Source: Sphingobacterium thalpophilum (lineage in GTDB: Bacteria; Bacteroidota; Bacteroidia; Sphingobacteriales; Sphingobacteriaceae). From it: DNA of 64,000 nucleotides. Shown piece by piece: positions 34,405-43,323 of the stretch. Below the pieces are notes generated by a model, which saw only the letters and a list, made by a program, of their open reading frames with translations, was not told the origin of the DNA and ran no database searches. The translations under genes and the position numbers were made by a program. Where the stretch lies: NCBI RefSeq assembly GCF_901482695.1, contig NZ_LR590484.1, positions 744,001 to 808,000 on the forward strand. Reading direction: 5' to 3'. Every line of letters starts with the position of its first letter. The first letter of the stretch is position 1.

Positions 34405-35109
34405 ATGAAATACAAACGTATCTTATTAAAACTTAGCGGTGAATCCTTAATGGGTGACCAAAGCTATGGTATCGATATTAACCGTGTATCACAATACGCT
34501 AATGATATCAAAGAAATTCACGATCAGGGTTTAGAAATTGCAATTGTTATCGGTGGAGGTAATATTTACCGCGGTTTAAGTGCAGAGAAATCAGGTATGG
34601 ACCGTGTTCAGGCTGACTATATGGGCATGCTTGCCACTGTAATCAATAGCATGGCACTGCAGGATGCCCTTGAAAAAGTCGGAAAAAAGACACGTTTGCT
34701 AACAGCAATTAAAATGGAACAGATCTGCGAACCATTTATTCGTAGACGGGCGGTACGTCACCTCGAAAAAGGCCGTATTGTTATTTTCGGTGCCGGTACT
34801 GGAAACCCGTATTTCACGACCGATACAGCCGCTTCGTTGCGCGCCATCGAAATCAACGCCGATGCGGTATTGAAAGGTACACGCGTAGACGGCATCTATA
34901 CTGCAGATCCTGAAAAAGACCCTAATGCGACAAAATTCGAAGAAATATCATTCACGGAGGTCTATGAGAAAGGACTAAATGTCATGGATATGACAGCCTT
35001 TACATTGTGCCAGGAGAACAATTTACCAATCATCGTATTTGACATGAACAAGCCGGGCAACTTGCTGAAACTTGCCAATGGAGAACATATCGGAACTGTT
35101 GTAAAATAA
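34405..35109 (+). CDS. pyrH: UMP kinase
   Basis: This 234-residue enzyme of the amino-acid-kinase fold phosphorylates UMP to UDP. Landmarks: [15 protein letters not shown] at the start, [11 protein letters not shown] near 50, [13 protein letters not shown] near 130, and the C-terminal [11 protein letters not shown]. It is followed 28 bases later by frr, the usual partner. Confidence 0.97.
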   Translation: MKYKRILLKLSGESLMGDQSYGIDINRVSQYANDIKEIHDQGLEIAIVIGGGNIYRGLSAEKSGMDRVQADYMGMLATVINSMALQDALEKVGKKTRLLTAIKMEQICEPFIRRRAVRHLEKGRIVIFGAGTGNPYFTTDTAASLRAIEINADAVLKGTRVDGIYTADPEKDPNATKFEEISFTEVYEKGLNVMDMTAFTLCQENNLPIIVFDMNKPGNLLKLANGEHIGTVVK

Positions 35110-35137
35110 ATTAAATCTGTAAAAAACGTAATCTTAT

Positions 35138-35701
35138 ATGAACGAACTAATTTCAATTGAATTGGACGATTGTAAAGACAAGATGTCCAAAGCAGTTGCT
35201 TACACCGAATCAGAATTAACAAAAATTCGTGCCGGTAAAGCTTCACCGTCTATGCTAGATGGTATTTCAGTCGATTATTATGGTAGCGCCACCCCACTTT
35301 CTCAAGTGGCCAACATCAATACAACTGATGCAAGGACAATTGTCATCCAGCCTTGGGAAAAATCGCTCATCAACGCAATTGAAAAAGCTATTACAGACGC
35401 CAACTTGGGACTCAACCCGCAAAACGACGGTATTGTCATCCGTTTGAACGTCCCCCCTCTTACCGAAGAAAGAAGACGCGAACTCGTGAAAAAAGTAAAA
35501 GAAGAGACTGAAAGAGGCCGTGTAGCTATTCGTAACATCCGTAAGGAGACCAACGAATCCGTTAAAAAATTGAAAAATGACGGTGCTTCGGAAGACGAAA
35601 TCAAATCTGCAGAGGGAGAAGTACAAAAATTGACCGATGCATTTATCGTAAAGGTCGACAAATTGGCTGAACTGAAAGAAAAAGATATCATGACGGTGTA
35701 A
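35138..35701 (+). CDS. frr: Ribosome recycling factor
   Basis: The product has 187 residues and acts with EF-G to split post-termination ribosomes. Typical blocks: KIRAGKASPSMLDGI, QPWEKSLINAIEKAI, and NVPPLTEERRREL. The two domains of RRF are within usual length. It is cotranscribed with pyrH and ends at a good terminator. Confidence 0.97.
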   Translation: MNELISIELDDCKDKMSKAVAYTESELTKIRAGKASPSMLDGISVDYYGSATPLSQVANINTTDARTIVIQPWEKSLINAIEKAITDANLGLNPQNDGIVIRLNVPPLTEERRRELVKKVKEETERGRVAIRNIRKETNESVKKLKNDGASEDEIKSAEGEVQKLTDAFIVKVDKLAELKEKDIMTV

Positions 35702-35723
35702 ACAGCCCGTGCATAAGCAATAC

Positions 35724-35753
35724 AAAAGGTCTGATGTGTTCAGGCCTTTTTTT
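35724..35753 (+). terminator. Intrinsic terminator after frr
   Basis: AAAAGGTCTGA (35724-35734) pairs with TCAGGCCTTTT (35740-35750), one G-T pair, followed by TTT. Confidence 0.8.
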
Positions 35754-35857
35754 ATTCATTAAACTTACCCCGCCCTGCCTTTCGGAAAATATTCGGATAG
35801 GTTTTATTGTTTTTTTACAAAATAATTGTACATTGTACACTAACAATAATCAGTTAT

Positions 35858-36841
35858 ATGATGAACAATTCTCGCCGTCATTTTTTAAAGCAAGCTGGAA
35901 TAGGTCTTTCAGCAGCTTATCTGATGCCCAACTTTATCGCTTGTCAAAATAAAGCTGCAGCTGTCAGTGACAATCCATTGCAAAATATCGGGGTACAATT
36001 GTATTCGATCCGCGATCTAATGGATAAGGATCCTAAAGGGTCTCTGGAGCAAATAGCCAAGATTGGTTACAAACATGTTGAACTCTATGGCATTGACCCC
36101 ACGGCCAAGCAATTCTGGAAGCTGCCGTACAAAGAGCTGAAAAAGATTCTGGATGATAACGGGCTGAAAACCTATTCCGGGCACTACGATATGTCCAAAT
36201 ATTTAAGCAGAACACATACCGACAAGGAAGATCTGTCGATCTATTTTGATGCAGCAAAAGAGCTTGGACAAGAGTATGTGATAGCACCTGTAACGCCGAT
36301 GTTTGATCTCAATGCGCTTAAAAAAGATGATTATCTTTACGCGGCCGAACAGCTCAATAAGGCGGGCGAACAGGCCAAAAAGCTCGGATTAAAGGTAGCT
36401 TATCACAATCACTTCTGGGAGTTCAGGGATCTGGGCAACAACACCATGGGCGAAGAGGTCATGATCGCTTTTACCGAGCCCGAACTGGTTGATTTTGAAC
36501 TCGATCTCTTTTGGGCCGAAAAAGCGGGGAAAAACCCCATATCACTCTTCGAAAAGTTTCCAAACCGGTTTAAACTCTGGCACGTCAAAGACATGGACAA
36601 AACCAAATCAAATCCCATCGAATGGCCGAAAGATGGTAACCTACCGGTCGAACAGATTTTCAAAGACATCAGATATACGGAGGTTGGAACCGGAAGTATC
36701 AGCTTCCCTGAGATTGTCCAGGAAAAGGCTAAAGCTGGACTAAAATATGCTTTTGTTGAACAGGACGACATTTATATGCCCAATAAAATGGAAAGTCTTA
36801 AAAAAAGCTATGATTATGTTCAGGCCAATCTTACGAAATAA
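35858..36841 (+). CDS. Tat-exported sugar phosphate isomerase/epimerase-like protein
   Basis: The product has 327 residues from the ATG at 35858 (an upstream TTG at 35807 only adds implausible residues). The start NSRRHFLKQAGIG is a Tat signal with Arg-Arg at 6-7, and FIAC at 26-29 is a possible lipobox, so this may be a Tat-exported lipoprotein. The rest is an AP-endonuclease-2-type TIM barrel (YKHVELYGI, KVAYHNHFWEF, KLWHVKDMDK) with the conserved His and Glu positions of metal binding. Substrate unknown. It is one of the client types that would need the TatC encoded upstream. Confidence 0.9.
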   Translation: MMNNSRRHFLKQAGIGLSAAYLMPNFIACQNKAAAVSDNPLQNIGVQLYSIRDLMDKDPKGSLEQIAKIGYKHVELYGIDPTAKQFWKLPYKELKKILDDNGLKTYSGHYDMSKYLSRTHTDKEDLSIYFDAAKELGQEYVIAPVTPMFDLNALKKDDYLYAAEQLNKAGEQAKKLGLKVAYHNHFWEFRDLGNNTMGEEVMIAFTEPELVDFELDLFWAEKAGKNPISLFEKFPNRFKLWHVKDMDKTKSNPIEWPKDGNLPVEQIFKDIRYTEVGTGSISFPEIVQEKAKAGLKYAFVEQDDIYMPNKMESLKKSYDYVQANLTK

Positions 36842-36876
36842 AACGGGGAGCTTTGAGCTCCCCGTTTTATTTCGTA
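36832..36876. terminator. Bidirectional terminator, 21-bp perfect stem, between convergent genes
   Basis: The arms 36832-36852 and 36856-36876 are perfect complements around a 3-base loop TTG. The plus-strand gene's stop codon (36839-36841) lies in the stem. Each arm ends in an A-T-rich flank (AAATAAAA / TTTTATTT), so it can stop transcription from both the isomerase gene and purE. Confidence 0.9.
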
Positions 36877-36883
36877 GATAAGT

Positions 36884-37393
36884 TTAGAACTGCGTATCTT
36901 CAACTTCTACCGCCGTTTCGATGACCTTACGGGCCAATTCTTCTTTAAAAGCGATAATATTTTTGCTTATTTCCGCATCATGCGTTGCCAATATCTGTGC
37001 AGCCAATATGCCTGCATTTTTAGCTGCGTTTAAAGCTACGGTCGCCACCGGAATGCCATTGGGCATCTGGAGAATCGACAGGACAGAATCCCAGCCGTCG
37101 ATTGAATTAGAGGACTTTACAGGAACTCCTATAACTGGCAAATGCGTAATCGACGCCACCATCCCTGGTAAATGGGCAGCACCACCGGCGCCAGCAATAA
37201 TTACCTTCAGCCCGCGGGACGCTGCATTCTGCGCATAATCAAACATGCGTTGCGGTGTACGGTGGGCAGAGACAATCGTCACTTCGAATGTTACCCCAAG
37301 AACTTTCAGGACATCGATAGCATCCTGCATCACCGGAAGATCAGATTTACTTCCCATGATAATGCCTACCTGGGCCTTATTATTGATTGACAT
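36884..37393 (-). CDS. purE: 5-(carboxyamino)imidazole ribonucleotide mutase
   Basis: This 169-residue class I PurE converts N5-CAIR to CAIR in purine synthesis. Landmarks: GIIMGSKSDLPVMQDA, the active-site SAHRTPQRM, and AGGAAHLPGMVAS. It lies eight bases after purK, the enzyme of the preceding step, and is the last gene before a strong terminator. Confidence 0.96.
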   Translation of the reverse strand: MSINNKAQVGIIMGSKSDLPVMQDAIDVLKVLGVTFEVTIVSAHRTPQRMFDYAQNAASRGLKVIIAGAGGAAHLPGMVASITHLPVIGVPVKSSNSIDGWDSVLSILQMPNGIPVATVALNAAKNAGILAAQILATHDAEISKNIIAFKEELARKVIETAVEVEDTQF

Positions 37394-37401
37394 AGTTTTA
37401 A

Positions 37402-38544
37402 TTAAGCTTTAACTTTTAATATTTCCTGTACTTTTCTCGCATTCGAAATGGCCTTCTCGCGATCATCATTAATAATGCAAACATGCCCCATCTTACGGAA
37501 CGGCTTCGTATACTTCTTGCCATAGAGATGGATATAGACTCCCTCAATCGCCAGCGCTTCCTCCACACCATCATATTTAGCAAGGCCCTCATACCCTTCT
37601 TCACCCAGAAGGTTGATCATCACCGCATTGGTCCGGCATCTGGTATCCCCCAATGGCAGATTGAATATCGCTCTCAGATGCTGTCCAAATTGAGAAACAT
37701 AATTTCCTTCAATCGTCTGGTGCCCGCTGTTATGTGGCCGCGGTGCCAGCTCGTTGACCAGGATATCGCCATTTTTTGTTAAAAACATCTCAACGGCCAA
37801 TAAGCCCACAATCTGCAGATCCTCAGCGATCTTTTTCGCAATCGCTTCCGCCCGTTGCTGTACATCAACACCATACAGCGAGGGAGCGATCAGAAACTCC
37901 ACCAGATTTGCCTGAGGATTGAACTCCATTTCCACCATCGGAAATGTAGACACATCACCTCGGTCATTGCGGGCGACAATAACGGCAATCTCTTTTTCGA
38001 AATCCACCCACTCTTCAATCAGACTAGGCTCTTCGAACGCGTTCTGAATATCCGCCTCGGTGACGATCTTCTTGACACCTTTGCCATCGTAACCATCCTT
38101 ACGCAGCTTTTGGATATACGGTAGACGCAATGAAGTATTGACAAGGTTATCACGATTTGATATCAGCTGAAATGCCGAGGTCGGAATATCATTCTGTTTG
38201 AAAAATTGTTTCTGCAATCCCTTATCCTGAATCAACCGAATGATACGGGACTGAGGATACACCACCACACCTTCCTCCTCCAGTTTTTCCAGCGCATCGA
38301 CATTCACCTTTTCAATCTCAATAGTGATCATATCCAGATCTTTACCGAAATTGTAGACGGTCTCAAAATCCCCCAATGAACCACATTCAAATTTGTTGCA
38401 CAGTTTGCGGCAGGGCGCATTCTTATCGGGGTCCAGCACATGAACGTTTACATTGTAATTAATGGCTTCCTGAATCAGCATCCTGCCCAGCTGTCCGCCG
38501 CCTAGAATACCTAATTGCAGTTCACCATAAAAATCTTTTGCCAT
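37402..38544 (-). CDS. purK: N5-carboxyaminoimidazole ribonucleotide synthase
   Basis: This 380-residue ATP-grasp enzyme makes N5-CAIR from AIR, ATP and bicarbonate. Landmarks: LGILGGGQLGRMLIQEA at the N-terminus, YDGKGVKK, VDFEKEIAVIVARND, and NELAPRPHNSGHQTIEG near 265-280. It is encoded between nuoB (32 bases upstream) and purE (8 bases downstream), so it could be read from the nuoA promoter. Confidence 0.96.
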   Translation of the reverse strand: MAKDFYGELQLGILGGGQLGRMLIQEAINYNVNVHVLDPDKNAPCRKLCNKFECGSLGDFETVYNFGKDLDMITIEIEKVNVDALEKLEEEGVVVYPQSRIIRLIQDKGLQKQFFKQNDIPTSAFQLISNRDNLVNTSLRLPYIQKLRKDGYDGKGVKKIVTEADIQNAFEEPSLIEEWVDFEKEIAVIVARNDRGDVSTFPMVEMEFNPQANLVEFLIAPSLYGVDVQQRAEAIAKKIAEDLQIVGLLAVEMFLTKNGDILVNELAPRPHNSGHQTIEGNYVSQFGQHLRAIFNLPLGDTRCRTNAVMINLLGEEGYEGLAKYDGVEEALAIEGVYIHLYGKKYTKPFRKMGHVCIINDDREKAISNARKVQEILKVKA

Positions 38545-38576
38545 AATTGATTCTAAAATCTTCTATTATTGTTTTT

Positions 38577-39080
38577 CTACGCTTGTTGATTGAACAGCTG
38601 TTCCCCCAACAAACTCTCCTTATCTATCTTTTTCTGCAGTTCAATAAATGCGCCGATCAGCGCTTCCGGCCGTGGTGGACATCCCTGTACATACACATCC
38701 ACCGGAATAACCTTGTCGACGCCCTTGACGACATGATAACCATGTTGCCAGTACGGTCCCCCACAGTTGGAACAGGACCCCATGGAGATCACATATTTTG
38801 GATCAGGCATCTGTTCGTACAGCTTCTTGATGCGGTCTGCCATTTTGAAGGTTACTGTCCCAGCAATGATGATGACATCTGACTGCCGTGGCGATGGCCG
38901 TGGAAAAACTCCCATTCGGTCCAGATCATAAGTCGACGCCATTGCTCCCATCATTTCTATCGCACAACAGGCAATACCAAAACTCATGGGCCACATCGAA
39001 GAAAGTCGTGCCCAGTTAAGTAGATCATCCAGCTTAGCTACAACGACACCGTTATTTTGTAATTGACTATCTAAACTCAT
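38577..39080 (-). CDS. nuoB: NADH-quinone oxidoreductase subunit B
   Basis: The product has 167 residues and is the complex I peripheral-arm subunit that holds the N2 [4Fe-4S] cluster next to the quinone site. The four cluster ligands are visible as Cys38-Cys39 ([10 protein letters not shown]), Cys103 (MGSCSNCGG) and Cys134 (QGCPPRPEA). It is two bases downstream of nuoA. No nuoC/D or other complex I gene follows; purK comes next instead. Confidence 0.96.
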   Translation of the reverse strand: MSLDSQLQNNGVVVAKLDDLLNWARLSSMWPMSFGIACCAIEMMGAMASTYDLDRMGVFPRPSPRQSDVIIIAGTVTFKMADRIKKLYEQMPDPKYVISMGSCSNCGGPYWQHGYHVVKGVDKVIPVDVYVQGCPPRPEALIGAFIELQKKIDKESLLGEQLFNQQA

Positions 39081-39082
39081 GC

Positions 39083-39667
39083 TTACTCCGGTTTCTTAAA
39101 TCTTGGTTTAAAAGCAGCCTTTGGACGGGCAATCATTTCTTCTCCCACTGACGTATTCAATTCAGCATCCGCCTGCGCAAGATCCTTTACCGCATATTCC
39201 ATCTTATTTAAAGCATCATAGGCACTTTGAGGAATACCAACGCGGACTTTGGGTAAGGATACCTGTGGCTTTACCCACTCCAGATCTCCTTTTTTCCAGA
39301 CAAACACTAGTCCGAGAACCAAAATCCCAATAAACATGGCCATTTCAACCAACGTAAACCACCCCCAGCGTCCATCTGCAGCGATATAATCTGACTGACC
39401 AAATACAGTTGCCCACGGAAAAATAAAAATAAGCTCCACATCAAAGAGCAGAAAAACAAGCGCAATGACATAAAATCTCGGGTTAAACTGTACCCAGGAC
39501 GATCCAATGGGTTCTTCACCGCATTCATAAGTACCGGATTTGATGGGATTATTTTTTTTTGGAGAGATTAGGCGTGCTAGAAAAATGGTCGCACAGACTA
39601 ACAGCGCCCCTACCAATAGAATGATAAGGATTTTGCCGTATTCCGATAATTGCGCGGGGTCATCCAT
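39083..39667 (-). CDS. nuoA: NADH-quinone oxidoreductase subunit A, with C-terminal extension
   Basis: The product has 194 residues. The NuoA core (about 1-130) has three membrane segments and the conserved loop [20 protein letters not shown] plus [14 protein letters not shown]. The remaining 65 or so residues form a hydrophilic tail ending [14 protein letters not shown], which is longer than in proteobacterial NuoA (roughly 120-150 residues in all). Function of the tail is unknown. It is the first gene of the nuoA-nuoB-purK-purE run. Confidence 0.95.
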   Translation of the reverse strand: MDDPAQLSEYGKILIILLVGALLVCATIFLARLISPKKNNPIKSGTYECGEEPIGSSWVQFNPRFYVIALVFLLFDVELIFIFPWATVFGQSDYIAADGRWGWFTLVEMAMFIGILVLGLVFVWKKGDLEWVKPQVSLPKVRVGIPQSAYDALNKMEYAVKDLAQADAELNTSVGEEMIARPKAAFKPRFKKPE

Positions 39668-39737
39668 AATGAATACAAATTTAACAATTATTTCCTTTAC
39701 TCGAGTGAGGAACTTGAAATTACGAAATATTTATCAG

Positions 39738-39772
39738 AAAAATAGGGCATTATATCATGATACAATGCCCTA
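39738..39772 (-). terminator. Intrinsic terminator after ffh
   Basis: TAGGGCATT (39743-39751) pairs with AATGCCCTA (39764-39772). On the minus strand the stem is followed by a run of T (plus-strand A-run 39738-39742). Confidence 0.75.
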
Positions 39773-39804
39773 CTGAAATGGTAGTTTTGTTGCTTTTACA
39801 TGTT

Positions 39805-41145
39805 TTACATGCGTCCGGGCATTTTAGGCATATTGCGCATTAGCTTAGCCGCCATCGCCGGATTTGACATCTGTTTCATCACTTTGCGCATATCACCAAA
39901 TTGCTTCAGCAACTTGTTTACCTCATTGATATCTGTACCCGATCCTTTGGCAATCCGCATACGACGCTTTTGATCGATGACATCCGGATTCTCGCGTTCA
40001 AAAGGTGTCATGGAATCAATAATGGCTTCAATAGGCTTAAATGCATTGTCGTCCACCTCAATATCCTTCATCGCTTTGCCCACTCCAGGGATCATACCCA
40101 TCAGATCCTTCATGTTACCCATCTTTTTGATCTGCTGTATCTGAGATTTAAAATCGTTAAAATCAAATTTATTTTTGCGGATCTTCTTCTGAAGTTCAGC
40201 TGCTTGTTTTTCGTCAAATTGCTGCTGCGCGCGTTCTACCAAGGATACAACGTCACCCATCCCCAAAATACGGGATGCCATACGGTCAGGGTGAAATACA
40301 TCCAGCGCATCCATTTTCTCGCCTGTACCGATAAACTTTATCGGCTTATTGACGACAGATTTAATGGATAAAGCCGCACCACCACGAGTATCACCGTCCA
40401 GCTTAGTCAAGACTACCCCGGTAAAATCCAGACGGTCATTGAACGTCTTGGCAGTATTGACAGCATCCTGACCGGTCATGGAGTCGACAACAAACAGAAT
40501 CTCATCTGGCTTTGTCGCTTCTTTGACAGCAGTAATTTCCACCATCAATGGTTCATCAACCGCCAAACGACCTGCCGTATCGATAATGACAATATTATTG
40601 CCATTTCGTTTCGCTTCCTCTACACCAGCTTTAGCAATAGCAATCGGATCAGTGGATTCCCTATTCACATATACTGGGACACCAACCTGTTCAGCTAAAA
40701 CTTCCAGCTGATCGATCGCAGCAGGACGATATACGTCGCCAGCAACCAGCAAGGGCTTTTTATTTTTCTTATCTTTCAGGTACAATGCCAATTTACCAGA
40801 AAACGTAGTCTTACCTGCACCGTTCAATCCTGCAATCAGAATAACGGTCGGATTTTTTCCGGTTTCCAGCTCTGTAACAGATCCCCCCATCAGTTCTGTC
40901 AGCTCATCATTCATGATTTTTGTCAGCAATTGCCCGGGAGAAATACTGGTCAATACATTTTGACCTAAAGCTTTCTGTTTTACATCATCCGTAAAAGTTT
41001 TGGCAGTTTTATAATTCACGTCGGCATCCAACAATGCTTTGCGAATTTCTTTCATCGTTTCAGCAACGTTGATCTCGGTAATACTACCCTGTCCTTTTAA
41101 TACCTTAAAGGCCCTATCTAGCTTATCTTGAAGATTTGAAAACAT
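39805..41145 (-). CDS. ffh: Signal recognition particle protein Ffh
   Basis: The product has 446 residues and targets membrane and secreted proteins co-translationally with 4.5S RNA. Order: N domain (1-95), the GTPase G domain with the P-loop AGLNGAGKTTFSGK (106-118; the first positions usually read QGSGKT), DTAGR, and TKLDGDTRGG, then a Met-rich M domain (about 310-446) ending MKQMSNPAMAAKLMRNMPKM, as needed for signal-peptide binding. The gene stands alone, with its own -7-like element (41175-41182) and a terminator. Confidence 0.97.
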   Translation of the reverse strand: MFSNLQDKLDRAFKVLKGQGSITEINVAETMKEIRKALLDADVNYKTAKTFTDDVKQKALGQNVLTSISPGQLLTKIMNDELTELMGGSVTELETGKNPTVILIAGLNGAGKTTFSGKLALYLKDKKNKKPLLVAGDVYRPAAIDQLEVLAEQVGVPVYVNRESTDPIAIAKAGVEEAKRNGNNIVIIDTAGRLAVDEPLMVEITAVKEATKPDEILFVVDSMTGQDAVNTAKTFNDRLDFTGVVLTKLDGDTRGGAALSIKSVVNKPIKFIGTGEKMDALDVFHPDRMASRILGMGDVVSLVERAQQQFDEKQAAELQKKIRKNKFDFNDFKSQIQQIKKMGNMKDLMGMIPGVGKAMKDIEVDDNAFKPIEAIIDSMTPFERENPDVIDQKRRMRIAKGSGTDINEVNKLLKQFGDMRKVMKQMSNPAMAAKLMRNMPKMPGRM

Positions 41146-41174
41146 AAAATCTTAGTCTTATTCTATATAAACAG

Positions 41175-41182
41175 CAAAGTTA
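41175..41182 (-). promoter_or_regulatory. -7 element TAACTTTG upstream of ffh
   Basis: On the minus strand this reads TAACTTTG, an exact TAnnTTTG match, about 29 bases before the ffh ATG. No TTG at the -33 distance. Confidence 0.45.
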
Positions 41183-41218
41183 AAAAAATTGTCTGTAGTA
41201 ACCTCATTAACACCCTAT

Positions 41219-41253
41219 AAAAAATGCGACTATTCAAAATAATCGCATTTTTT
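41219..41253. terminator. Terminator after the zinc membrane peptidase
   Basis: AAAAAATGCGA (41219-41229) pairs with TCGCATTTTTT (41243-41253). T-runs lie on both strands, so it can work for the minus-strand gene ending at 41283. Confidence 0.75.
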
Positions 41254-41282
41254 CACACCTTATAAGTGAATGTCCCCAACAC

Positions 41283-41972
41283 TTAGTCACTTCTGCGGCC
41301 ACCAAACAAAATAGAAGCATAGTACAACAGGGTTACCAATGCACTTAGCGCAGCGACCACATAAGTCATTGCAGCCCATTTTAAAGCGTCTTTGGCACCT
41401 TCATGTTCCTCACCATTGTATGTAACGCCGGCATGATTCAACCAGGCCAAAGCGCGATTGGATGCATCAAATTCCACCGGTAGGGTGATAAATGAAAATA
41501 TGGTTGTAATGGCCAGCGCACCGACTCCCACCGCGAGTAACCAGGGATTGCCCCCAAAAGCAAACAGCATCACACCGATCATCAACACCCATGAAGTCAG
41601 CTTAGATGCAACGTTGACCATGGGTACCATCGCCGAACGAAAACCCAGCCATTTGTAAGCTTTTGCATGTTGCACTGCGTGCCCGCATTCGTGGGCTGCT
41701 ACTGCTGCCGCAGCTACACTACGCCCGCTATACACCTCCGGACTAAGGTTCACCGTTTTGTCTGAAGGATTATAATGATCGCCAAGACGGTCTGGAATAG
41801 ACAACACCTGCACATCATATATACCATTATCATGAAGCATCTTTTGTGCTATTTCAGCACCCGACATACCGTTGGATAACGGCATCTCAGAATACTTTTT
41901 AAATTTGTTTCTAAATCTTGTTTGGACGATCAGGCTCACTACCATGATTCCAATAAATAAAATCCAGTACAT
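41283..41972 (-). CDS. Membrane-bound zinc metallopeptidase (YugP-like)
   Basis: The product has 229 residues. It has an N-terminal membrane anchor (about 1-15), then the family motif AAHECGHAVQH near 110-120 (HExxH zinc site), and two to three hydrophobic segments (about 125-165, 200-225) in the membrane. This is the Zn_peptidase_2/YugP family, predicted membrane peptidases without a defined substrate. Monocistronic, with a terminator of its own. Confidence 0.88.
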   Translation of the reverse strand: MYWILFIGIMVVSLIVQTRFRNKFKKYSEMPLSNGMSGAEIAQKMLHDNGIYDVQVLSIPDRLGDHYNPSDKTVNLSPEVYSGRSVAAAAVAAHECGHAVQHAKAYKWLGFRSAMVPMVNVASKLTSWVLMIGVMLFAFGGNPWLLAVGVGALAITTIFSFITLPVEFDASNRALAWLNHAGVTYNGEEHEGAKDALKWAAMTYVVAALSALVTLLYYASILFGGRRSD

Positions 41973-42309
41973 AGTTTCTAATTATATTTTTTTATATCAA
42001 GTACACCTTTATACATCAAAGTACGTTCCACGACGTACATTCCTGACAATTTAGCTCTTCCGACCTGCACTCGGCGCAAAAAAGCGGTCAAAACCACCCC
42101 TCGGCGCATGCTGAGATGACATTTTAACATTATAAATTTACGGAATATGGCGATCTTATACTAGCTTTTATACAGAATATTGATACTTCATATGGAAGAA
42201 CCCGGTGTCAACAGTAGAAATATGGCTTAGGAAACTGCGGCTGGTCAGCAGCAAACACCAGAGGTGTGTAGAAGGAAAGTGCATGATATGCACCTTCCTT
42301 ATGGTATTC
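41973..42309. other. 337-base gap, no gene seen
   Basis: It contains an imperfect 13-base hairpin (42272-42284 with 42288-42300, one mismatch) ending nine bases from the sigma gene's stop codon and probably its transcript end. It also holds a 9-base direct repeat CTCGGCGCA (42070-42078, 42100-42108) of unknown meaning. Otherwise the AT-rich upstream region of the zinc peptidase. I see no tRNA or small RNA fold I can support. Confidence 0.5.
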
Positions 42310-42903
42310 TTAATAACCCATCTGCAGAGTAAGATCGGTTCCCTCGATCATTTTTCGCAGGTTGCTCAGCGCATAGCGCATCCTGCCCAGAGCCGTATTG
42401 ATACTCACCTCGGTGATTTCGGCTATATCCTTGAAGCTCATGTCACAGAAATGACGCATGATTAGAACTTCCTTCTGGTCATCCGGCAGCTTCTGGATCA
42501 TCTTCTTCAGATCCACATCCACCTGTTGTTTCAGCATCTTTGACTCGGTGCTCTCATCGCTGAATTCAAGTACCTCAAAGATATCAAAGCCGTCCGCATT
42601 AACAATACTGGGGGCGCGCTTTGCTTTCCTGAAGAAGTCAACAATCATGTTATGAGCAATACGTATAGCCCATGGCAGAAATTTCCCTTCTTCATTATAT
42701 TTACCGGATTTTAATGTGTTGATGATTTTGATGAAAGTCTCCTGGAAAATATCTTCAGCAAGATATTCGTCTTTCACTTTCATATATATAGAGGTATAAA
42801 TTTTCGATTTATAACGATTCAACAATGCCTCAAGGCCGGACTCATGGCCATCGACATACATTTGGATCAATTCTTGATCACTCTTACTTTTCAAAAGTCT
42901 CAT
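42310..42903 (-). CDS. RNA polymerase sigma factor, ECF-like
   Basis: The product has 197 residues with sigma-70 region 2 (about 25-90: YLAEDIFQETFIKII, LPWAIRIAHNMIVDFFRKAK) and region 4 (about 135-185: LPDDQKEVLIMRHFCDMSFKDIAEIT followed by a helix-turn-helix). No region 3 is visible, which is the ECF layout. No anti-sigma gene is adjacent. Bacteroidota genomes carry a widely conserved orphan sigma factor of this form, so a general role is likely, but the regulon is unknown. Confidence 0.93.
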   Translation of the reverse strand: MRLLKSKSDQELIQMYVDGHESGLEALLNRYKSKIYTSIYMKVKDEYLAEDIFQETFIKIINTLKSGKYNEEGKFLPWAIRIAHNMIVDFFRKAKRAPSIVNADGFDIFEVLEFSDESTESKMLKQQVDVDLKKMIQKLPDDQKEVLIMRHFCDMSFKDIAEITEVSINTALGRMRYALSNLRKMIEGTDLTLQMGY

Positions 42904-43323
42904 ACGTCACTTACTTTTTTAGCAGTTCGCAAATAAAATTATCAGTTCTGTTTTAAAATGTAAATGTTTGTCGTATAGTTATCCTTTCTTATTGTAAAAC
43001 AATCAATTAATGTTATTCCAAATTACCGTAAAATTATTGAGTAATCAAATTTTTACATTTTATTTTAAGATTTTTTAACATTTACAGTCCATTCTTCCAC
43101 CGATCATCAACCCCCAGATAACCACAGCTGATGATGACTATTCTCGCGATTCATCTTGTGCCCCCTCCTGCCCGTTTACTTTATCGATAAATCTAGTACT
43201 GTTTTCTCCCGTTCCAGTACATATACTTATCAACACCTTACACGATAAGGTCCCAGCAGGCAAAAAAAAAGCGGAGTCTCCTGTTCGGCGACTCCGCTGC
43301 TATGTATCTGATATAATAAATAT
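42904..43323. other. 420-base gap between the sigma factor and glyA, no gene seen
   Basis: The part next to the sigma gene is very AT-rich (likely its promoter region, though I found no exact TAnnTTTG). The part next to glyA holds the glyA terminator. The middle is C-rich without an open frame I would call. Confidence 0.5.
43262..43298 (-). terminator. Intrinsic terminator after glyA
   Basis: AGCGGAGTC (43270-43278) pairs with GACTCCGCT (43290-43298). On the minus strand the stem is followed by a run of about nine T (43270-43262). Confidence 0.85.

Noticed and set aside
39676..39683. TAAATTTG as a promoter -7 element for nuoA
   Set aside because: It would put the transcript start almost on the nuoA ATG (nearly leaderless), and no -33 TTG is found, so chance is more likely in AT-rich sequence.
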